A DNA stretch of 64,000 bases from Tritrichomonas musculus (taxonomy: Eukaryota; Parabasalia; Tritrichomonadida; Tritrichomonadidae). The notes beneath the pieces were generated by a model. It was not told the DNA's origin, made no database searches, and worked only from the letters and a program-made list of their open reading frames with translations. The position numbers were made by a program, and so were the translations under genes. This document shows positions 1 through 8,525 of this stretch, in pieces. The first letter of the stretch is position 1. The number at the start of each line of letters is the position of its first letter. The stretch lies in contig JAPFFF010000001.1 in the NCBI GenBank assembly GCA_039105265.1, positions 11,222,001 to 11,286,000 of the forward strand, written 5' to 3'.

Positions 1-290
1 ACAGAAGATAAGGTCCAGAAGATCAGTAACAGAAGATAAGGTCCAGAAGATCAGTAACAGAAGATAAGGATCAGAAGATCAGTAACAGAAGATTAATAAC
101 AGAAGATAAGGTCCAGAAGATCAGTAACAGAAGATCAGTAATAGAAGATAAGGTCCAAAAGATCAGTAACAAATGATTAATAACAGATGATTAATAACAG
201 ATGATTAATAACAGATGATTAATAACAGATGATTAATAACAGATGATTAATAACAAATGATTAATAACAGAAGATTAATAAAGGAAAATT
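1..290. repeat. 14/28-bp minisatellite at the left edge
   Basis: The window opens inside a tandem array. The 28-bp unit (cagaagataaggtc followed by cagaagatcagtaa) is itself a dimer of a 14-mer. From about 170 the array changes to a simpler 14-mer, cagatgattaataa, repeated roughly eight times. The array continues off the left edge, so its true length is unknown. There is no open frame across it that looks like a gene. It may be a free minisatellite or the inner array of another repeat-bearing transposon, as seen at 44-60 kb; nothing here decides that. Confidence 0.9.
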
Positions 291-351
291 AATAAAAAAG
301 ATTATTCTTAAGGGGACTATTTCTTAAAAGATTGATTCCTTAATATATTAT

Positions 352-478
352 TCTAAAACAAAGACTTCCTTTAATTAACAACAAAGACTTCTTTTAATTA
401 ACAACAAAGACTTCCTTTAACCTGCAACAAAGATTTATTCTAATCTGCAACAAAGACTTACTTTAATTAGCAACAAAC
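352..478. repeat. Short tandem repeat, about 23-24 bp unit
   Basis: About five imperfect copies of a unit reading caacaaagacttcctttaat plus a few bases. It follows the 14-mer array after about 60 bp of AT-rich sequence. Unit length and sequence differ from the 14-mer, so this is a separate array. No function is visible. Confidence 0.8.
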
Positions 479-490
479 ACATTCTCTAAC

Positions 491-1372
491 TAAAGACGAA
501 CTGAAATTGAAACTATTTTTTAAATTAGTCAATAAAACTCAATTCCTAATAAAAATATTTTATTACGATTTAGTTTTTATATCAAAACCATTAATATAAA
601 TAAAATATTATAAAATTTAAAAAAAAATCATATTAATTATTAAATAAAAAAGCTTTAATTTCTTTTTACATCGAATAATTAATGTTTCTGTTATCTATAT
701 CAACTAAAATTCTCAATTATTTTGATTTCATAGTTAATTATAATGCTATTTCATTTTATATTATTAAGTTTTATGGAATTGAACGCATCATATTCATAAT
801 AATTATAGATATTAGCCAAACAAATAGAAAAGCAATATTAATATTTATGATTCTTTTATTTCTTTTGTATGATATTTTAATTGATTAACAAAAATGAAAC
901 TGATCAAAATTATATCTTTTATATAATAATATTAAGGATAACTAAGATTTTTTTTGTCAAATAAACATGCAAAATTTAATAGTGATCGAAAAATATTAGA
1001 TTATTTTATATGTGGATCGAAGAGATGATTTATTTATTTGGAAATTGAATCATGCAGAAAGATTTGGTATTGCTTAGTAATTATTTTTCCAAAAGAATCG
1101 CTAATATTATTGTAAAAAGGAAGATATTGAGAAGTTCCAAAAAAGCTTGATTTGCAATCTTTCTAGTTTGATGCTTTTAATACATTCTATTCAAAGCTTC
1201 TAAGAAAATTCTAAGTGATTTTTATAAGAATACGATTTACTGATCGAGAAAATCTTTGATTCTCATTTTTTAACGTATTTAAACGTATAAAAAATATAAC
1301 CATTTTTATTTAATTGAGAGAATTGATAGAATAAGACAAAAGTCATTCAATAAAATATTTATTTTATTTGAA
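491..1372. other. AT-rich gap with no supported gene
   Basis: AT-rich DNA without a credible coding region. A 68-codon open frame at 682-888 is all Ile, Leu and Phe and reads like translated AT-rich noise. From about 960 to 1280 the base composition is slightly more mixed, and could be an eroded gene or transposon, but no frame stays open and nothing was recognised. Confidence 0.6.
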
Positions 1373-1561
1373 TTATTGAATATATTTGAAATAAATAAAA
1401 TTTATTTTTTTTATTTGGGTGAATCTGCAAAGCAAGGAAAAAAAAGGGTAAGTTGCTGTGTAAAGAGCTCTAACATCTTCAAAGCGTTCTTTACCGAACA
1501 TTCCAAGAAGTTCAATGATTTCATTCAATAATTTGGGATCTTTAACAACCAGATTTTCCAT
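1373..1561 (-). pseudogene. Short 62-codon frame, possible gene fragment
   Basis: This frame begins MENLVVKDPKLLNEIIELLG and keeps ordinary, mixed amino-acid composition for about 48 residues before turning into an AT-rich tail (KKINFIYFKYIQ). That pattern fits the first part of a longer protein whose remainder was lost, or a small independent gene. The start is preceded by TTAATC, weakly like the local initiator motif. No family was recognised. It sits between minisatellite and transposon debris, which favours a fragment. A chance open frame is also possible. Confidence 0.3.
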
Positions 1562-1728
1562 GATTAAATTTTGTTAACTCGTTAAGTAAAAAAAAACATG
1601 AGGATCATTTATGGTAAAATATTTGCCCTTATTGAAAAAGAGGCTCTAACATTTGTTGTTATAAGTGAACTTCCTTTTTTAAATAAAAATTATGGTATCT
1701 TATCATATTATGATTTTTTAAAAAACTA

Positions 1729-1897
1729 GTTTTAAAGGATATTGGAAGATGGTCACTCGGATTCACAATCAATATCGCACAAGTTTTTCAAAAATATGTT
1801 TTATTATTTGGGACTCATCTTTAGGGTCCCTCATATTCCATCCTTGTTCGATATTGATTGTGAATCCGAGTGACCATCTTCCAATGTCCTTTAAAAC
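1729..1897. mobile_element. 169-bp MITE with about 49-bp inverted repeats and TA duplication
   Basis: Two arms of about 49 bp, starting GTTTTAAAGGA, face each other across a loop of about 70 bp. The right arm (ending at 1897) is the reverse complement of the left (from 1729) with essentially one mismatch. Both ends are flanked by TA (1727-1728 and 1898-1899), the usual Tc1/mariner target duplication. It lies just beside a decayed mariner-like transposase at about 1930-2330, which fits a mariner-type source. An open frame crossing it is an artefact of the palindrome. Confidence 0.75.
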
Positions 1898-1929
1898 TAT
1901 CACCATTGAGTTGTTTGCACAAATAGTAC

Positions 1930-2780
1930 CTTCCTCAAAAGTTTGAAAAAAAAATCAGTAGAGGCACTCCTCCATTATTGTTGGAGAACTACAAACAATG
2001 ATTCTTCTTCTTTGAATTATCCCCTACCGTTGGTTACTGCTGGCCACAACATTTTATTTTGAATTAGTTGTAGCAAACTCTGTTGTGTAATCCTGGATGT
2101 GTGAATAGTATCATTATCCTCCTGTCAAACCCAAAAGGCCCTAAAGATTTGTGAGCATTAGTCAAATAAATCATTTGTAATTAGGACCCCTGCATAATAT
2201 TCCCCTTTCACACTTCCTCCAAAACTCTGGGACCAATTCCACACAATATCATTACTGACATGGGGTGGTATTTCTTTTCATAGAAGGACTCAGATGGATG
2301 GGTGCCAATTACCTTCAAAATCAATTTGATTTTTATAATAAAAACAGATTTATAATAAATATTCTAAATTAAATTAAAAATATTTGTTGAACATGATCAT
2401 TACTTGAAACTCCTAGATTGCTGTTTAAAAAAATAAAATTTTCGCCAACAATTGTTAATACAAATTCCCTAATTGACAAAAAATTGTCTGATTTTGTTTC
2501 TTTTATCTGTAAGAAAGATATTCAAGAATTATCTCTAAAAAAACAGTTTTTCAAATCAAAATAGGTTTTCACAAGATGGCATATATCAGTATATAATAAA
2601 ACTTTCCGGCCATATTAAGCCTAAGAGTAAACTATTTTGTATTTAGATCTCTAAATCCATAAACCAAAATTTTGATGCTATCTTTCACATCCAGCATTTG
2701 GACTTAATAAGTCTTCTGCCAAAATATTTCTTTTATTAAGTAATTACTTAATTAAAGCTGACCTAAAAATAATAAAAAAA
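1930..2780 (-). mobile_element. Decayed Tc1/mariner-like transposase remnant
   Basis: This stretch is richer in G+C than its surroundings. Read on the minus strand in broken frames, it gives HPMSVMILCGIG (about 2250-2280), like the P-x-SVMVWGGI block of mariner transposases. About 50 residues later comes LHNRVC, like the block after the second catalytic Asp, and then LWPAVT, like the WPA-x-SPDLNPIE block. The order and spacing agree with a Tc1/mariner DDE domain. Several stops and frame changes interrupt it, so it is inactive. The 2340-2780 part is weaker and may not belong. Chance resemblance cannot be fully excluded by eye. Confidence 0.45.
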
Positions 2781-2798
2781 ATAATGCCAACTATTGAA

Positions 2799-4373
2799 GA
2801 GGTGCGGACAGGGTGAAGTGATTTAGATTCGCACCAAAATTCGTATATATTAATTATTTTTTATGAGCATTATAATGATATAATTATTTTTTATTTTCGT
2901 CCACGGGGCCGACTTGTGGCGATATATGATTTTTTTTCTGAGGTATAAAAATATAAACCACTGAAAAAAATATAAAAATATGTAAACTATAGAAATTATG
3001 CAATTGATAGAAAAATCTATTATTTAGAAGAAAAAAAGTAATAAAAACATGATAAAAATCATTTTTATACTATTTAAAAAAATGTGTCTCGTTTGTTATT
3101 ATTCAATTATTAATGTATGATATAGTTTCCACTTAAATTGGCCCAAAAAAAAATTGAGAAAATAGGGGTTTTTCGAAAAAAAAAGTTTTTTCGAAAAAAA
3201 TACATTTTTTCAGAAAAAAGTTGATTTTTTGGAAACATTTTTGTGAATTTATTTGGCCAGACGATCAAAAATCATTCAAAACGTTTTCTGAAAAAAGTAG
3301 TTTTTTCGGAAAAACTTTATTTTTTAAGGAAAAAGTATTTTTTTCGAAAACCCCCTAATGAAAATGGGCCAAATTTAATATAAAAAAGTATTTTAAAATT
3401 ATTTTATTAATATATAATTGTTATATAATTTATATATATCATATAATTATTATAATATAATAAAATAATAAATTACATATTAAGATATGGATTTTAATGT
3501 AACGACTCTCAATTATTATTTACTATATTCTCAATTTTATTCTCGAAGATTTTTTTATTCAAAATTTATGAAAAAAAAATTAATGAAAAAAAACTTTCTA
3601 CATTTGATTTAAATTTTAATTAAACTTCAAAATATATAAAGAAAATTATTTATTTCATTTCTCTCAAATTAACATTTTATGAGAAACGATTTGAATTTAT
3701 AATTGTTCAATATTTAGAATATACAATTATATAAAGTTTATTAATTGTTTATATTTATTTTAAATATTTTTATAGTATATATAATATTATTAAAAGTTAT
3801 ATAATCTATGATATATATATAAATATAAAAAGATATTTGCTTAATATTTTAATAAAAATTTTTTATTGAAAAAAAATCGTTATTAATGTTTATGATTTTA
3901 AAATTGATATTTGCAGCTCAGCCCCCTGAATCAAATTAAACTAAATTTAGCATATCTTTATTAAATTAAATGTAATATATCTAAATATAATTATGATCTA
4001 AATAAATTCTTTATTTATTTAGATATTTCAAAAAAATATGTAAAAATTCATTAAAATGAACTTTTTAACAAAATATGAAATATTTATAAAATAACAAAAT
4101 GCATAATTAATCATTAATTTCCAATATATATAAAAATTAATCATTAAAATTTCAATCCATCCATCAGGTGGCTGGATTGGGTTATTTTCATAGGATACTT
4201 GTTTGTGTTATTATAACTAATATAATTAATATTTTAAAACATTTTAATAATAAATATATAAAATAAATGCAATAGAATATAATATCAAAATATTATTTAA
4301 TAATTATTAATACATAAAAAGATATACATATTTTTATAAACGTTAAAAATGTAAAGTAGGTGTCCGCACCTCT
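2799..4373. mobile_element. Non-autonomous Mutator-like element with 9-bp target duplication
   Basis: The left end GAGGTGCGGACA (2799-2810) is matched by its reverse complement TGTCCGCACCTC (4361-4372). The sequence actattgaa is present directly outside both ends (2790-2798 and 4374-4382), a perfect 9-bp target-site duplication. A 9-bp duplication with inverted ends is the signature of Mutator-like elements. The 1.57-kb interior is AT-rich and carries no long open frame, so it must rely on a transposase from elsewhere. The visible inverted repeat is short (12-13 bp), unlike the long ones of the 15.8-kb element downstream, so the two are different families. Confidence 0.8.
3131..3380. repeat. 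Internal palindrome inside the 1.6-kb element
   Basis: The left arm ttaaattggccca (from 3133) is answered by tgggccaaatttaa (to 3379). Further in, a run of agggg followed by ttttcgaaaa on the left mirrors cgaaaaccccct on the right. Between them are several TTTTTCGAAAAA-type short palindromes. It may be a MITE nested in the larger element or just a foldback part of it. No clear target duplication was found. Confidence 0.55.
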
Positions 4374-4731
4374 ACTATTGAATGAAATAATAAAGAATTG
4401 TAAAGAAAATATATAAAAATGTGTATTTAACGTACGAATTTTTTATAAAAAATCAATTTTTTATTAAAAAATAATTGATATTTTCTACAACTAACTTATC
4501 ATATCATTAAATACGTCTTCTGAATCTCTAATATAAGAAGAGAACATAGATTTTTCATGAGGCTACTGATAATATTCAATTTTTCGAAAAAGTGCATAAA
4601 ATTGTATTTAGATATCATTTATACATTCTTTTAGGCATAATAAACAATTTGATATCAAGATATTTTATATCGACTTACTAGATGTTGAGTTAACAATCAT
4701 TCAAAAATAGTGAAACTACTTTTCATACAAA

Positions 4732-5583
4732 TTATTTTTTCTTTTGAATTGAAATTGGTTCAAGTTTTTGAAAGATTTTTTGAACATTAGTTTGAGATTG
4801 GCATCCAACACAACAAATAATTTCATCTGTGTTTGCTAATATATTAATTTTAACAAATATATGATTTGAATTACTGAGTAAAATTGCAGAATCTAACTGA
4901 CTCTTCTTTAATTTAACGTTAAAATATTTTTTTGATAATTGGGATGAAACAGTAAATGGCAAGACTGGCTTCTCTTGCGTATAAAAATCAGTAGGTGTTT
5001 TATCATCTATTTCAAAATTTCCTTTAGCAGGTGTAAAATCATGAACATCAGTCCATTTGTTGATATAAGGATCTAAATGCGCATTTACCATATTTTCAAT
5101 TAATTTATCATAACCAATTCTGGAACATCCAATTCGAATTTTCTTTGAAGATTCAATGACAGGACCGGTTTTTGAATGCAACCAAAATCCACATTCATTA
5201 CAATCAAAACAGCGAAATTGGCCACAAACCATCATAAACTGTGATCTTTTACATGATCTAACAAAAATTGATCCTCTTACTGCAGATAAAATAAATGTAC
5301 ATTCATCACATTTATCAATATTAATTGAATCACAGAAGTCTTCTATAATTACCGTACAATTTATTAAATTACTAGCATTGAATGGATTTCCAGCTAAGTC
5401 TCCATTAGATCTTGTTATAGTTTCATTTGATTTATTTGATTGAACATAGAAACTACGGTCTTTTTTTTCTCCAGTAGGAGTCGATATAATTGCTGGCGTT
5501 TTATACTGAACCACTTCACTATCTTTGATATCTTTGTTGCTACTTAACTTTTTATTTTTTGCTTTTGATGATGATGTTCCCAT
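4732..5583 (-). CDS. RP2-like TBCC-domain protein, N-myristoylated
   Basis: A 283-residue protein beginning MGTSSSKAK, a good N-myristoylation signal (Gly2, Ser6), as in XRP2/RP2. A C-CAP/TBCC beta-helix spans about residues 70-165, with CGQFRCFDC at 120-128; Q122-x-R124 matches the Q-x-R arginine-finger motif that lets RP2 act as a GTPase-activating protein for ARL3. The block that follows, SKTGPVIESSKKIRIG, is typical of the family's strand repeats. In other flagellates RP2 works at the base of the cilium in releasing lipidated cargo; that role here is inference. The protein lacks the NDP-kinase-like C-terminal domain of human RP2 and ends with about 100 residues that I do not recognise. 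It is divergent from the methyltransferase gene, 66 bp away. TBCC itself or another TBCCD-type protein is the alternative. Confidence 0.75.
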   Translation of the reverse strand: MGTSSSKAKNKKLSSNKDIKDSEVVQYKTPAIISTPTGEKKDRSFYVQSNKSNETITRSNGDLAGNPFNASNLINCTVIIEDFCDSINIDKCDECTFILSAVRGSIFVRSCKRSQFMMVCGQFRCFDCNECGFWLHSKTGPVIESSKKIRIGCSRIGYDKLIENMVNAHLDPYINKWTDVHDFTPAKGNFEIDDKTPTDFYTQEKPVLPFTVSSQLSKKYFNVKLKKSQLDSAILLSNSNHIFVKINILANTDEIICCVGCQSQTNVQKIFQKLEPISIQKKK

Positions 5584-5649
5584 TTCAAATCATTTTTTAA
5601 ACGCACTCCTTTCAAAAATCCTACATTCAATTCCAAGGCTAATTTTTAG
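5584..5649. promoter_or_regulatory. 66-bp divergent promoter region
   Basis: The RP2-like gene (leftward) and the Trm9-like gene (rightward) start only 66 bp apart, so both promoters must lie here or within the genes. For the rightward gene a TCA initiator-like motif (attcaatt, TCA at 5627-5629) lies about 21 nt before the ATG. No equally good motif is seen for the leftward gene. Confidence 0.45.
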
Positions 5650-6327
5650 ATGAATAAAATTGGCCTTTCAAAAATGAAAAAAACTGCACCCGAAGAAATA
5701 GAAAGAGTTCACGTCAATCAGGTATATGATAAAATCGCAAAACATTTTGATCACACACGCTATAAACCTTGGCCCGGAGTTAAAAATTTTGTTTCCTCGC
5801 TAAAACCATATTCTCTTTTACTCGATCTTGGATGTGGTAATGGTAGGAATCTTTGCATTAATACAAAACTTATAGACATGGGAACTGATATTTCTATGCC
5901 ACTTTGCGAATTTGCATCAAAACAAGGAAGGCCAATTTTCCGCTCTTCAGCTATAAACATTCCAATTAAAAATGATACTTTAGATCATATCATATGCATC
6001 GCCGTTATTCATCACTTTGCATCTGAAGAACGCCGTATTCAATGCCTAAAAGAAATTTCCAGAATCTTAAAAGTTGGTGGAACTGCTTTTGTTACAGCAT
6101 GGGCTTTCGAACAGAAATCAAGAGTTAAAATAGATGACGCCGATCAAATGGTTCCTTGGAACTCTGATGCTCGATTCACTGAAAAAAGTGATAAGCTTGA
6201 TAGATTTTATCACTTTTTCAAAAAAGGGGAATTTGCAAAACTTGCTGAAAGCGTACCTTCTCTTAAATTAAAATCAGAGGAATGGGAAAAAGATAATTGG
6301 AATGCTACTTTTGAGAAAATTCAATAA
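5650..6327 (+). CDS. Trm9/ALKBH8-type tRNA wobble-uridine methyltransferase
   Basis: A 225-residue class I SAM-dependent methyltransferase. The signature of the Trm9/ALKBH8 family is clear: E-x-x-x-V-H-x-x-Q-VYDKIA near residues 17-30, then TRYKPWP (36-42), then SAM motif I LDLGCGNGR (58-66), and an HHF block (IAVIHHFA) before GGTAFVTAWA. Known members, with the partner Trm112, complete the methyl ester of mcm5U at the wobble position of tRNAs such as Arg(UCU) and Glu(UUC). The length agrees with stand-alone yeast Trm9, with no AlkB or RRM domain. A second in-frame Met at residue 9 (MKKTAPEEIE) lies closer to the conserved part and could be the real start. Confidence 0.88.
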   Translation: MNKIGLSKMKKTAPEEIERVHVNQVYDKIAKHFDHTRYKPWPGVKNFVSSLKPYSLLLDLGCGNGRNLCINTKLIDMGTDISMPLCEFASKQGRPIFRSSAINIPIKNDTLDHIICIAVIHHFASEERRIQCLKEISRILKVGGTAFVTAWAFEQKSRVKIDDADQMVPWNSDARFTEKSDKLDRFYHFFKKGEFAKLAESVPSLKLKSEEWEKDNWNATFEKIQ

Positions 6328-6992
6328 TATATATTATTTATGTCTATTGTATATACAATCATTCTTTATTTATAATTTAGTAAATTTTAAACAAAATACA
6401 TTCAAGTCTTTGTCTTTTTTAAATTTGTGAATATAATTGGCTCACCATTTAGCGTTTATTCAATAAAAACTTTCATTTTAATATCCTTTGTTCTTGTAAC
6501 TATCTTTACTTTATACCAATAATAAAGAAAACAAGCATTTATATCATTATTTTTTCAATAATCTGATGTTAAATTCAATATTTAAATCATTCATAAAATA
6601 AATCAGAAATGAAAAAAACTTTCATTTTTAATATTATATTTGAAACCTTTTTTCATTTAAGAACACCATGAAAATAAAAGCTTAAAATGATTTCTTGAAT
6701 CAATAATTTCTAAATAAGATAATCAATTATTTTGAGATGCCTTACCAAATGAATTTATTTTGATCGTCATTCACTTTTACACTTGACTGATAACTCAAAA
6801 ACTTTGGATCGTTTATACAATTTTTTTTTCAAAAAGTTTGTATTCAATTAAAAAGTTGATTAAATTCAGAATTTTCTCAATCAAGGCCGAATTAGATTGA
6901 ATGGTTTTCAATTATACTCAATTTTCAAATTGTATGTTTTTTATTATTTTTTCCTTTGAAAAGATTTCTTTTATTTAGAGGAATACGAATTA
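6328..6992. other. AT-rich intergenic spacer
   Basis: 665 bp between the methyltransferase stop and the Asn-rich gene. It holds runs of A and T and several TCATTTT-like hexamers, but no open frame, RNA gene or clear repeat was seen. The promoter of the next gene is presumably in the last 100 bp. Confidence 0.6.
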
Positions 6993-8198
6993 ATGGCCTT
7001 TAGACAACCAATCGCTCAATCACCATATCCTGGGATGCCCATACAACAACCAGTTGTAGTTTCAGGTATGCCATATCAACAACCTTATTATCCGAATTAT
7101 CAAAACCAGATGCCTCAAGCTATAAAAATCGTTAATCAGCCTAATATCGTAAAAACGCCAAATCCTACTGCATCGGATTATCATGTTGATTATTCAATTC
7201 GTAATCAGATGAGTTCTTTAAAAAAATTAATAGAGAGAGCTGAAAATTTGCGTAATTCGAGAGAAAATTGCTCATCTCCTTTTGAAATTAGGTGGAGAAG
7301 TGTCACAAATCCTTTTCCATCATTTTGGAAATATGAAAATGATCAAATTTTCAATTTAAGTGAGAATTTACCTTCTGAGTTTCCTGTTCAAAACGAACAA
7401 AATTTAGCTATGAATTATCCAAAAATCAACGAGCCGAGAATTCAATCAAATATTACACCAATTCCACCAAATTCTACTACTAATTTACCCAGTAATACAA
7501 CTTATAATGGTACTGTTCTTCCACCAAGATCTCAATCGCCTCTTGTTGCAACAAATTTCATACCACAACGCCAGCCTTCACCAGAAATTGTTGTTAATGG
7601 CATGCCACCTAAAAATATCATGAGTAATCCGACCAATTATAGCAATGGAATTCCGCCAAGTGATATTATTATTTCTAATAATAATCCTATGCAACGTAAC
7701 GTTAACAGCTTTGACGCAAATAACAGCAATCCTATCAATCCAGTTGCAATGAATAATATTCCGACTAATAATTACAATAACCCAATAAATCCTGTTACAA
7801 TTAATAATTCTGCTCCAAATTCTGGATATAACTATGCTACTGGTATGAATAGCGCACCTTACAATGGCGCAAGCAATTATGCAACAAATACAAATTATAA
7901 TGATCCAAATAATTATAGTAACCCTGGCTATAATAATAATTCATATAATTACGGTTATAATAATAGCAATGCAAATACTAGCAATAACATGTACAATAAC
8001 GTATATAACAAAGGTGGCTATGCCAATTATAATAGTAATCCCAACAATAATCTTCAATATAGAAAACAAAATTATAAGCCTAATAGTAGTAGCCCTAGTA
8101 ATAGCGTTAATAATAAAAAGCATAATACTCGCAAAAGAAGTAGAGGAGGTAGTCAAAAAAGGGATCTCTATACGTATAAGCCTGGAGATCAAGAATAA
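6993..8198 (+). CDS. Asn/Pro/Tyr-rich low-complexity protein
   Basis: A 401-residue protein not assigned to a family. The first 50 residues are rich in Pro, Gln and Tyr (PYPGMPIQQP, PYQQPYYPNYQNQ). Residues about 60-130 are the only part of normal composition and could form a short helix plus a small conserved motif (SSLKKLIERAENLRNSREN, then FEIRWRSVTNPFPSFWKYEN). From about 150 to 375 it is dominated by Asn with Tyr, Ser and Pro, much of it in AAT/AAC codons. It ends with a basic stretch (NKKHNTRKRSRGG). Such a layout suits a disordered, perhaps RNA-associated protein, but that is a guess. An overlapping frame at 7864-8205 and an antisense frame are composition artefacts. Confidence 0.7.
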   Translation: MAFRQPIAQSPYPGMPIQQPVVVSGMPYQQPYYPNYQNQMPQAIKIVNQPNIVKTPNPTASDYHVDYSIRNQMSSLKKLIERAENLRNSRENCSSPFEIRWRSVTNPFPSFWKYENDQIFNLSENLPSEFPVQNEQNLAMNYPKINEPRIQSNITPIPPNSTTNLPSNTTYNGTVLPPRSQSPLVATNFIPQRQPSPEIVVNGMPPKNIMSNPTNYSNGIPPSDIIISNNNPMQRNVNSFDANNSNPINPVAMNNIPTNNYNNPINPVTINNSAPNSGYNYATGMNSAPYNGASNYATNTNYNDPNNYSNPGYNNNSYNYGYNNSNANTSNNMYNNVYNKGGYANYNSNPNNNLQYRKQNYKPNSSSPSNSVNNKKHNTRKRSRGGSQKRDLYTYKPGDQE

Positions 8199-8525
8199 AA
8201 AATAATCAAATCATTTTATAATCTTTTTTTTTTTTTTTTTTTTTTAACTAAACTAATGTAAAAGTGCCAAATATCTGCATGAGAATTCTTGATGTAAATT
8301 GCATATGCTTATTTCATGTATACAAATTGCGAGTTGAAATTTTGAATAATTTGTAAACTGCACAATTACAAAATTTTTAAATATCTTTAATATTAGTTAA
8401 ATGAATGCAAAATATTTTTTGATAATTAAGAATACAACAAAATATTACATGAAATAAATAAGCATAAATAAAATATATTCATAAAATATATGGGTATTTA
8501 TCTTTTTAAAAATTCATTATGATAA
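8199..8525. other. Intergenic spacer with long T tract
   Basis: The 3' flank of the Asn-rich gene contains a run of roughly 20 T bases at about 8226-8246. A TCA initiator-like motif (attcattat, TCA at 8514-8516) sits 10 nt before the next ATG. Nothing else is seen. Confidence 0.6.
8512..8525 (+). promoter_or_regulatory. Initiator-like TCA motif
   Basis: TTCATTAT directly before the Med12-like start, with the presumed +1 A about 10 nt from the ATG. It matches the parabasalid Inr pattern TCA+1-Py-T-Y. Confidence 0.5.

Noticed and set aside
1-290. Telomeric repeat at the left edge
   Set aside because: The 14-mer units do not resemble a TTAGGG-type telomere repeat and are followed by ordinary sequence, with no strand G-bias.
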